NCBI GenBank assembly: GCA_032622095.1
Contig: CP136068.1
Span: 126,423,989 to 126,487,988, forward strand
Reading direction: 5' to 3'
DNA: 64,000 nucleotides
DNA from: Siphonodentalium dalli
Taxonomy: Eukaryota; Mollusca; Scaphopoda; Gadilida; Siphonodentaliidae
The position numbers and the translations under genes were made by a program. Shown one piece after another: positions 54,850 to 64,000 of this stretch; the stretch's first letter is position 1, and every line of letters starts with the position of its first letter. The notes below the pieces were generated by a model. It was not told the origin of the DNA. It saw only the letters and a list, made by a program, of their open reading frames with translations, and did no database searches.

Positions 54850-55644
54850 CTATCAATGATGAATATAAGAACAAACTTAATATATTTCTCCATGTTCTTC
54901 TTGGTGGCGATGACATTGTGTTTACAGACATTTAAAAAGTATATATATTTTTTTGCAAATTTACCCACTGCTAGTGACTTGGGTACCTTTGATGTCGAAC
55001 TGCCCCGTAAGCATGCCGCAGTTCCTTGTCTGTCGTCTCTCTTATCCGATGGTAGCCATGCATTTCTTGTTCGTGTGTGGTTGATCCCCTTTCAACGGTC
55101 TACTAATACATAGCCAACGGAAACACTAATGCACGAATCTGCATAAAAATGGTCCGATGTCGATTCAATTTAGAGTAATCAATACGATTCAGTTGTCTAC
55201 CTTAAAGGGACAGGTATACCATGGTGATACTGCGGATTACACTGATTTCCTGTTTATTAGCTGGAATGACACACAAACCGCCAGTCATCGAGGTTGCCGC
55301 TAGGACGGATTGATTGACGGATACAATGGCCGACAAATAGCTCTCCGTTAAGCGGACGCCCACATTAAAATTCGCCGTTCTAGTTGGCAGATGGGAACAA
55401 GAAAACCATAGTCAGAAATGGTAACGCCACCAAGATCATATTATTAGCCATAAATATAAATTATAATATAATTATAATATAAAATATTATTCATTAGTTA
55501 GCGCTAATATAGGCGCTAACTAATGACTTGTTAAATAACATCTAATAAATATTCATCTTATTCACAACTTTAAGGAGTCCTTCTGGCACACGAGAATATT
55601 TATCGCCGTTTGATTTGCACCAAGTGAACTCGGCGCATATATAA
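54850..55644. other. No gene recognised
   Basis: Contains a short perfect hairpin (about 55490-55525, CATTAGTTAGCGC…GCGCTAACTAATG). No gene supported. Confidence 0.4.
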
Positions 55645-55832
55645 TTGATAGAACAGACCTCTATTATGATGATCGTGTCGTTATTTGTTTAAGATACGTA
55701 TCAATTGACATATACGCACCCGTTCCCTCATTAAAATCTATATATATCGCCAATTTTAGGGGACCTCCGCGAATTCGGGGACTTCCGCAAAGTGACCTCC
55801 ACAAATTGGGACCTACTGCAAATCGTCGCACC
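55645..55832 (+). repeat. Interspersed repeat family S, copy 2
   Basis: Colinear with 49106-49285, with small insertions and deletions. Confidence 0.65.
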
Positions 55833-57612
55833 CAATGCAATTTGTAAACAAATACGATTGACATGCGTTTTTACGAGGTGAGCTTTAATTAAACGAAAGC
55901 AGCATTCTACATAAACTATTTGTCATGGACTCAGCCAGTGTGCCATATATATGTGTCAACTAAGGTCGCTTTACGTGGTAAAAGTGAAAGTGGAAAATCC
56001 TATTGAAAATGAAAGTAGCCTACAATTTTGGGATTTCCGCGGCAGATTGCAGTGAATCTATACTATTGGAAGTGAATGTACAATTCCTGGAATTCTATCA
56101 GATATCGCGACTCTGCTCGTTTTCGTGATCATAGGTTATATAGGGCCTATATGACCACGAAAACGAGTCGAGTCGCGATACATCCATCGGTACAAACACA
56201 TTGTGTATACGATACAATTTTGACTTGATGACCAGAAAATCAAAGTCTCCGTGCAACAGAACAGACATACGCGCTCCAATTAAAATTACCCATAATTCAC
56301 TTCACTACACCAGGGTTTCCCAATGGGTTATACATTATTTTCAGGCTATCAGATTATTTATATTTTCAAGATCATATTATTACACCGGTGACTTTAAGTT
56401 TACAATTTCAGCCTGTCTTGACTCTATCGGTATGTTTAAGTTATATTTTCAAGAACATATTATTTACGGTGGCGTTAACTTTACACTTTCAGCATTTACG
56501 TGATTCTATCGGTACGATTGAGCAAGGTACAAAAACCTATTCTCCCACAATGTATCACTCACTGCTCCATAGATTATCAAAAACTCAAAAACAGCTTACG
56601 CCACCTTGTGGCGTAATAACCCTTCACGAAGCAATACCGTACGGGACACTGGTTGTCACAGATACGCTACCGATGGACACAACGCCCCCACCCAACCGTA
56701 CTTCGACGTAAACCAGTAATATCCGTACCGATTTCACAAGCTCGTTTACGTTGAATGACACTCGACTACCCTCTGTTATAGTATTGTACATGTAACTAAG
56801 ACATCTAACATGACGGCATGATTACAGACTGAGCCGCCACTCTTTAGTCCATGTTTCTTCGACGTAAACCAGCCAGTGAAATCGATAGGGGTAATACTTG
56901 TTACAAGTCATGTTACATTACTCTTGTATAGTGGACTTTACTTCGATATCTAGTGGAGGGATTTTTCATCAATATTAAAGGTGGATAATCTCTTTGTAAA
57001 CATGTATTATATAGTTACCGGGGTATGAAATATTAGAACTGAATCGAAGACTCCTGTACGGAAATGCTTCTATCGATTAATATTCATGTTATTTCGAATA
57101 TTTTCTGGTCTAAAAAGGTGTGATTATTTAGCTAACGAACAATAGTGGTTACTGTTAACAGAGGCCAGACATTTGATGGTGCAATTTTGTCACAAATAAA
57201 CATTAATTATACTCATTATCGCTTATAATTATGGAATAAAACAATATATGTAACCAATCAATCTGGGACATTTGACGTTCGGTACGTAGCCATAGGAACA
57301 GCCTAATGCTCGCTGTCGCTATATGGTATCAACCGAATGGTCTGTTCTAAAAATAGACAAATAAACGGTCCCAATAAAATATTCGAAATAAAATCAATAT
57401 TAATTGATAGAAGCCTTTACGGACAGGGGTCTTCAGTTCATATTTATTATTTTATACCCACGCAACTATTTCAAATTTGTTATTTAAAGAGATAATCCAT
57501 CTTTAATCAACTGTATCATACAAATTAATAACGACGCTATATTTATCGCAAAGAGTGACATTTTATAGTCATAATGATGTGTTAACTGTTGTGTTAAATC
57601 TCACACATAATA
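55833..57612. other. No gene recognised; one hairpin
   Basis: A near-perfect palindrome at 56103-56180 (TATCGCGACTC…CTCGTTTTCGTG / CACGAAAACGAG…GAGTCGCGATA) is the only structure. A repeated CTTTAAGTTTACAATTTCAG / GTTAACTTTACACTTTCAG pair lies near 56390-56490. Open frames there have no domain. Confidence 0.4.
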
Positions 57613-58573
57613 TGTGACCCGCCAGATCAAATCCAGTCGTAAGTCGGGATTTTTTTACCCTGTGCCAATGCATTCTCTTATATATGCGAGTCGACCATAG
57701 GTCGCCTCGCATATATAAGAGAATGCATTGGCCTAACAATTTTTACAATTTTAATAATTTTGTCTTGTATTCTTTAACAATTTTATAATTTTACCCATAC
57801 AGAGCCCCAGACAAACACGAGCAGACGACACTCTTCTATATGTTTCTATATATGTGTGGGGCTCCCTGCAGGGTAATGGCTGTTTTTTTTTTTTTATGTC
57901 CTAAAAAATGTAAGAAACTTTTATTTTAAAAAAATGATAAAACATTGTTAGGCCAATGCATTCTCTTATATATGCGAGGCGACCTATGGTCGACTCGCAT
58001 ATATAGAGGATCTACAACGAGTCCCTAGTTTACAGCGGAATTTACAAAACGAGTCCAGTAAATTAGGTCTGGACCGAGCCTTTGGCGAGGTCCAGACCTA
58101 ATTTACTGGACGAGTTTTGTAAATTCAGCTATAAACTTGGGACGAGTTGTAGATTCTATTTATTACATGATCCACACCTCTACAAAACATACTTAAATCA
58201 ACAAATGGGACGCGAAACTAACTTCAACTTCTATAAGGCATGCGATGACGTTTCACACAACTCTGCGTTGTTTGCCCGCGCAAAGAAATAGTCCCAGAAA
58301 AATAAAGACTCTTTGGTGTATTTAATGGCGTATATTCAATGACAAAGCCATAGTATTTTTTAGACGTAGCGCACGGAATGTAAAGAAACCACAAACCGGA
58401 AGTCAAAGGTCACCTGGCACTATTTCATGTTATTAAACGAACGTTTAATATCACAATTTATAGAATGGGTTTATTGAATGGAATAAAGGTAGGATCGTGT
58501 AATAAATAAGAGAATGCATTGGCACAGGGTAAACAAATCCCGGCTTACGACTGGCTTTATATGGCGGGTCACA
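57613..58573 (-). mobile_element. Palindromic MITE family N, copy 3, with an inserted hairpin element
   Basis: TGTGACCCGCC ends flanked by TA (57611-57612 and 58574-58575). The second palindrome is cut at about 58006 by some 500 bp of foreign DNA and resumes at about 58507 (TAAGAGAATGCATTGGC). The rest is colinear with the copy at 44683. Confidence 0.83.
58007..58506. mobile_element. Insert starting with a 147-bp hairpin
   Basis: Arms 58009-58074 and 58090-58155 pair (TCTACAACGAGTCCC… and …GGGACGAGTTGTAGA; TTTACTGGAC near the loop), with a 15-bp loop. About 350 bp of unrecognised sequence follow. It is built like the hairpin-ended insert at 33192-33797 but unrelated in sequence. Confidence 0.6.
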
Positions 58574-58575
58574 TA

Positions 58576-60273
58576 TGTCGTGTAATTAGGGGGTAACCTC
58601 ACATTTATTATGTCTGATTACGTCTAGAGATGACCCGAACTGTTACGAAGTTCGCAAGGTCAAATGAGTTCGTATTCTTTTTTTAAATTATGTAAACATT
58701 GTAAAACATATTATTCACAATAAATTAATAGTTTCAGTTGACAAATTGAGTTGAGTTGAGAATAAATATAATGTTTTCTATGGAAAAATCTGGTTACTTT
58801 CCCATTATGGCATTGTATTGCCGACCAATATTATCCCTACCGATTTCACGACTTGGTTTACGGCGAAGGAATCTTTGACTATCGCCTCGTAAGGGTGGAT
58901 ACACACATGCATGTAATCTCTGTAAATATCGTGTATTTGGAGTTTTACATGGATCATACACACCGTGTAATATGTGTCCGCTGACAACCCAATCATTGCG
59001 ACTGTGTTTGACCACAGTGAGTTAAACTCTGAACCGCTGACGAGGCGTTGACTGCATGGGACGAAGTCTTCAGGCCGCTTAAAATAATTATTCGCGCGAT
59101 AACTGAAATGGTCGACGTTCTGTTTAAATCATTGTCAGTATTCTATTGATGTTAATACCAGTGATGGCCTCTTCCACAACGCAGGGGGCTATGACCCCCA
59201 ACATACACGGGGAGCTATATTATCCCAGAAGCTACCGAATTCACCATTGCATATTTCCTCGACGGGGGGGGGGGGGGGGGGTGTGCACGCAGCACCCTGA
59301 GTCCTGACACCCTGCTTTATAAATATCGAAGTCATGTCTGTCGTGTCTGTTTTCTACGAGTGATTAATCTAATATGCAGCAATTTATGCTATTCATATAA
59401 TTATGAACATATTATACAGCTTTAAATTTGAATGCATGGTGTTGCTGTTTGTCTTCATTCGGCGAAAGGGTTGCCTAGCTACGAGTTCCCAACTACGTCA
59501 CCTTTCATCTCTTGTGTTATACAGTTATACATGTATACGCAAAATTTACAACTATGGAATATTTAAGTAAAACATTATATTGTAATTCTTGCCCAGATAA
59601 TCACGGCTGATACATTCAATTAACTCCCTTAGTTATTGGAAGCTTTCGAGAACCAGCCCCTCCCCCAATCATGGATTATGGTCGAAAATGTTATAATTCA
59701 AGCTTGTGACAGGTAGGAGCTTGTTCAACCTTTGGCTTGAGAAACATATATATAAATGGGGGGGGGGGGGTGTCACTCTTTTTAATTTCAACGCTGTACC
59801 TGCATTATTTTTTGGCGCTATAATGAATATTTGCAATCCCAATTGAATTAATGTTATCACATGAGCTCGCTCTCAAATTATCAGAGAAATCTCAACAAGC
59901 CGGTATCATCCTATAAAAGAATTCTGCATATTTTATTTCTGTTTTGGATGACCCTGTTTCCAAGAAATGACAGAAACAAATCAAGTATAAAATCGACCGG
60001 CTCTAATCCACTTTTCGAAATGAATAATAACTCGTGAAAAACAGCAACATATATCAGACAAGAATTACTCATTTCGGCATCCATGAAAGAAGACATGTTT
60101 ATGACTGGCCTGAAATTTCTTGATGGCAGTTTGTTTGATAATGGCTTATAACTACTCACTGGTGAAATTGACCTCTCGCGCGCAGGTGATTAATTTGGTC
60201 AATTATTCGTGTGGCCATGTAAAATACATGTATTTTACATACAGACATTACATGCATGTGTGTATCCACCCTA
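58576..60273. other. No gene recognised
   Basis: Intronic DNA with G-runs at about 59262-59280 and 59758-59770. Nothing coding supported. Confidence 0.4.
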
Positions 60274-60762
60274 AAGTACCAGTCAAAAGAAGTGGTATAT
60301 TAAGCGCGCTATTTTCGCGGCCAATATCACAATAATATTGCAAGTGGAAACGCTTATAAGCGCACCGCTTGCGATATTATTGCAATATTTTGCGCTTAAT
60401 ATCGCAATATTCCGCGTTTAATATTGCGATATCGCAAGCTTAATATTGCGACATCTTGTGCTCAAAATTGTGACATTTAAAGCACTATTGCTTCTTTTAT
60501 ATTGTTTATTGTATAAATTAAAGATATATATATATATGCACACTATATGTACACTATATGCACTGTATTTATCTAATATAAATATAACACTATCTGGTCT
60601 GTATAAAATTTTGCGCGCTTAATATCGCAATTTTTTGGACTCAATATCGCAATGATAAGCGCGACAGACTTTTTATATAATCACGCCTTTTTTAGAAATT
60701 AAGCGCGCGTAATATCGCAATAAAGGCGCGCCTCAATATGCCACTTCTTTTGGCTGGTACTG
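60274..60762. mobile_element. TA-type MITE, mariner-like ends, rich in GCGATATT
   Basis: Flanked by TA (60272-60273 and 60763-60764). Ends are AAGTACCAGTCAAAAGAAGT and …ACTTCTTTTGGCTGGTACTG. The interior is made of many variants of TATTGCGATATTAAGCGCGC in both orientations. ACCAG(T/C)CAAAAG is a common start for Tc1/mariner ends. A partial copy sits at 40115-40285. Confidence 0.8.
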
Positions 60763-60764
60763 TA

Positions 60765-61720
60765 TATCGACAAATGGCGTACCCTTCTATCGCCATCTGT
60801 ATTTATGGAGTCAGTATATCAGAACCTGTGTCCCCCAGTCGGACTCTCAGATTCTTTACAATTATCTTCAGTGTTTCTGTCATAATAGCAGATTATCTTA
60901 TATATACATAAGTTAACATCGATCCATGCATGTATGACTATAGCTCTTTAGGAATTTTCCCCTCTGCAGTTTCCGTTTTAGTTCTTGTGTAGTGTGTAGT
61001 ATGTCAATTCTTTCTTGTGGAGTATTTTTACTTGAAAATAGTTAGGCTGTTCGATAACTTTAAACCCAACAAGCATGGATTAGAAATATAAGCCATTATC
61101 AAACACCAGACTCACCACAAAAAATCGATGAATAAGCCTTCAGTGATTTAAGTGGTATGGTTTGGCACGGTTAATTCGTTGCAGAGTTTCCGGCGCGTGA
61201 CGTCACCAAACCGTGTGCGCCCGGAAAAATAATTGATTAGCTACTCATAGCGATTTCCACAATACCACTAAATGCGAATTATATTTTAAACACATGTATG
61301 TACATTTGTATTCAGATGTATTGACGCAATTTGGCGACCGTTGAATCTTGAAAAAGAGACAACCAGAAAATGGTCTTCGTCGGGTAGAACATGGTTGCGT
61401 TGCTTGCTGAAGACTCACACAAAGGTTTATTCGTTGTGGTCGGTCAAACATGTACATACACAAATGCTGCACATATGTAGTAATTATAGCAGTGTTTTAT
61501 ATAAATGCATGAAGAAGCCGACCGTAGAGTATGGGTTAATATGTTCACTTCCGCCTTAGATACATGTGGTACAATTATATTCGCCATACATCACTGTTGC
61601 ACTCGTATCATTCCTGCATGGCTAATTTAGCGTAGTATTACGGTAGTATTTATATGCATATAGTTATATGCATGTGCAATTATACATACCTACCTGTATA
61701 TATATATATCGATACTTTTC
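60765..61720. other. No gene recognised
   Basis: Intronic sequence before PDE9A exon 3, ending in a TA-repeat (about 61697-61710) and the polypyrimidine tract. Confidence 0.4.
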
Positions 61721-61728
61721 TATTCCAG

Positions 61729-61806
61729 AATGAGTATAGTCACCATCAAAGACCAAGACGGCGCGCATGTTTCGGTGTCGCCAACCATTCCGTCCAACAT
61801 GTCCTC
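61729..61806 (+). CDS. PDE9A: PDE9A-like coding exon 3
   Basis: 78 bp between TCTATTCCAG and the donor TC|GTAAGT. The first base completes the codon left open by exon 2 (AA+A = Lys), then 'MSIVTIKDQDGAHVSVSPTI' and 'PSNMS' follow. Two bases of the next codon (TC, Ser) are carried on. Vertebrate PDE9A has, from memory, a T-I-S-L-L-T-T-D-D-x-x-V-S-I-D-P-T-M-P-x-N stretch at this point. Exons 1-3 give 72 complete codons. Confidence 0.87.
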
Positions 61807-62013
61807 GTAAGTATATATAAGCTACTATTACATTCCTACATGTATGTCTGATTTACCTTGACTTCTCGAGTGATTATAAACGAAAATTTCACTAGTAAAT
61901 TGTTGTCACGTTAACTGACGCGGTATCGAAATTTATGCGTCATGAGTATAGTGGCGGTATGATTCGGATGTCTGGTAAATCAGATGTTTATATAGAGTGG
62001 AATATAATAAACC

Positions 62014-62172
62014 GAATAATCACTTGATTGAACTGGTAACGTGAAATAGTTCATTCGAGTCAGGGACTATTTTGTAAAACACTCGAGGGCAATGCGCTCT
62101 CGTGTTTGTACAACGTCCCTGCCTCTCATTATGAATTATATCACGTCACCGGTTCAATCAAGAGATTATTCT
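62014..62172. repeat. Long imperfect hairpin
   Basis: The left arm GAATAATCACTTGATTGAAC…GTAACGTGA pairs with the right arm TCACGTCACCGGTTCAATCA…GATTATTC. Inner arms CAGGGACTATTTTG and CGAGGGCAATGCGCTCTCG form a second stem. Confidence 0.65.
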
Positions 62173-63407
62173 CTATTTAATTGACGCAGAGTAGTGGATA
62201 AGGAAAATTTATCTGTTTGAAATTACTATTCCATTTCTCGAGTTCGTTTGCCTTGATACACAACAGCTTCTAGTACAATTCGTCGGGCCCGTCCTGAATG
62301 TCAAGCAAACGCCACAACAACGACCGAGCACACAACAATTATTCGTTCATTCTCGATTTATGTTCAAGTTACATGTGCTTCATATTAACAGTTCGCTGAA
62401 TTGTCAAGGTTTTCAGTATCTTGACAATAGACCAAGGTTTCAACTAAATTAATGCTCTTGAATATCAGTATATGTGCCAAATTAAAAATATATATATATA
62501 TTCAAAATACAAAATCGGATGGATATAACAAGCCCACTTTATGTTTTGTTGCACTACTAGTATATGTGGTATGATCTGACAGAAATTCTTGACATCCGCT
62601 GCCATCGGATACCAATAATTGGTTTACAAGGGGCATTTAGTGACCAATTTTGAATGGTGATTTCCAAGCAAAGGTGTGGAGTAAAAGTTATATGTGAATC
62701 AGCTATCCATGAACTCAACACTGTTAGCAAAATGCCCGTCAGTTTAACGGTGCTACAGTGAAATAACGAGAGCTACTATACAGTAATAGAACTGAGATAA
62801 CAAACGCTACTGTGAACAAACGGAAGCTAATGTGAGATAACGAAATCTTATTTCACTAATACAAAACGACAATGGAACAACTTCCTGAAAAATATATTTT
62901 GCATTCCAATATCACATCGTGTCACACCTGGAACAAAATTGTAAGTTCTGCTACGGAGATCGATCTTTTATTGAAATCCTCATTCAACATTGACAACTTG
63001 ACTTCCTCCTCAAAGTTGAGTTCACTCATAAGTACATGCTATATCTCACCCTAGTTGGTTGTAAAGAAAACGTATACGGTCGTCCTGCCCGCGGGCGTCT
63101 GTCGGGTTATAGCAAATCGAAGTCAACGGGCATAACAGCTAAATTAAATGACGAACGAGATTTTATTATAGCAGTAATCACAACTTAAGTATACCTTCCA
63201 ATCCAAGGACTGTGCCTTTTATAGCATATTAACTACGATATTGAGCTATGAGGTCGTAAAAGAGACTCATCGTGGAATATTGTCCTCATTATAAACCACC
63301 GAGGGCAGCAAATTATATGTCTTCTATCACGTCGGTCGGGTAATCAGACAGCTGTGATGACGTCGCAGTTGTATAATATGTTATGGTGGCGCCCACAGAT
63401 ACAGAGA

Positions 63408-63590
63408 ATACCTAGTTTTTGTTTTAATACCCAAATATCTCATGAGTCATGATGAGTGTCTGGTCAGAAATATCGAATTTCCACGAGCGGCTGTAAGCCG
63501 CGAGTGAAATTTCCATATTTATTTCCAGACGGGAATTCCAGACGTGAATGAGATGTTTCAGATATTCAAATATAAAACTATAGGTATTAA
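63408..63590. repeat. Long imperfect hairpin
   Basis: AATACCTAGTTTTTGTTTTAATA at the left pairs with TATTCAAATATAAAACTATAGGTATT at the right. A central stem GCGGCTGTAAGCCGC near 63485-63503 lies inside. Confidence 0.55.
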
Positions 63591-63907
63591 TTTTATTATG
63601 TTCCCCTTATTAATGCTCAACGTTGCCAAATTATGTTGCTAAATAATTGAATGTTAAGTTCTAATAGTACAACAAATTGAAAAATACCAGGAAAGAAAGA
63701 ACTGGCTGACTGATTCGCGTAAACCACAGGCAAGCTACAGTGACATAACGAAAACTACAGTGAAATAACTAAATCGTATTTCACTCTGGCTTCTAAGAGA
63801 TTCATACGTCGATCTACGTTTCGGTAATGTTGCGCTATTTTATAGACAAGCATATAATACATAACGTATACATATTTCGTAATTGCGGCATTTCTACTTG
63901 CTGCTGC

Positions 63908-64000
63908 GCCTGGTCCGAATGATTGTTACACCCGGTGACGTCACCTGATCTGAATAATTGTTACACACGTTGACGCCACCTGATCCGAATGATTGTTACA
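63908..64000. repeat. Tandem repeat, 35-bp unit, running off the window
   Basis: CCTGATCCGAATGATTGTTA, CAC and (C/A)C(G)GTGACGTCA-type units occur nearly three times in a row (63908, 63943, 63978), and the array continues past 64000. Confidence 0.8.

Larger units (their letters stand above)
45671..61728 (+). other. PDE9A: PDE9A intron 2 (about 16.1 kb)
   Basis: Bounded by GTGAGT at 45671 and TCTATTCCAG ending at 61728. It contains the MITEs, LINE fragments and hairpins listed below. No further in-phase PDE9A exon was recognised. Confidence 0.72.
61807..64000 (+). other. PDE9A: PDE9A intron 3, 5' part
   Basis: Begins with GTAAGT. No exon 4 was found before the window ends. It contains two long hairpins and two kinds of short repeats, listed separately or under findings. 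Confidence 0.6.

Noticed and set aside
1999-58000. Open frames running through the palindromes, reading 'CANAFSYICESTIGRLAYIRECIGL' in pieces, at many positions
   Set aside because: They repeat word for word on both strands wherever the palindrome occurs, have no start or splice context, and end in MITE ends. They are translations of a non-coding hairpin.
62872-63054. 60-codon open frame as PDE9A exon 4
   Set aside because: No acceptor in phase with the TC carried over from exon 3, and no resemblance to the next part of the PDE9A leader.

Overview
This window is animal genomic DNA, not microbial. It is AT-rich, almost entirely non-coding, has GT-AG introns, and is densely packed with nested transposable elements. 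The one host gene I can support is the 5' part of a cGMP-specific phosphodiesterase 9A gene (PDE9A) on the + strand. Three short coding exons at 31364-31432, 45600-45670 and 61729-61806 read in consistent phase and together resemble the N-terminus of animal PDE9A. The introns are about 14 kb and 16 kb, and the catalytic exons lie beyond the right edge. The repeat mix (L1-ORF1-like LINE, Jockey-like LINE, tyrosine-recombinase retrotransposon, many TTAA-type MITEs) suits a marine invertebrate. Some tandem monomers look mollusc-like, but the species cannot be fixed from the sequence.

Left part (1-25.2 kb): a nest of transposons. An outer TTAA-flanked palindromic MITE (3056-25239) is split by a LINE with a coiled-coil ORF1 and an endonuclease/reverse-transcriptase ORF2 (about 3182-25140). 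That LINE is itself split by a piggyBac-type MITE (5020-5409, perfect TTAA duplication) and by a minus-strand tyrosine-recombinase retrotransposon of the PAT/Ngaro kind with split direct repeats (5650-22276). The retrotransposon is broken by another TTAA MITE (8107-8598) and by a 10.5 kb insert (11584-22127, flanked by CGTAT). The insert holds two head-to-tail Jockey-like LINE copies, the right one with both reading frames open, and a third fragmentary basic/Q-rich ORF.

Middle (25.2-45.6 kb): MITEs, degenerate tandem repeats, the first PDE9A exon, then intron 1. Intron 1 holds several MITE families, LINE 3' ends, an eight-copy 125-bp satellite, and a 3.3 kb fold-back structure with arms of about 0.8 and 1.2 kb.

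Right part (45.6-64 kb): PDE9A exon 2, intron 2 with more MITEs, LINE remnants and hairpin elements, then exon 3 and the start of intron 3.

The most striking unexplained pattern is a palindromic module of about 69 bp (arms beginning GCCAATGCATTCTC). It recurs in about 20 whole or partial copies, inside MITEs that carry at least four different terminal inverted repeats. Most are TTAA-type and one is TA-type. The same hairpin core seems to have been carried by unrelated transposon ends.
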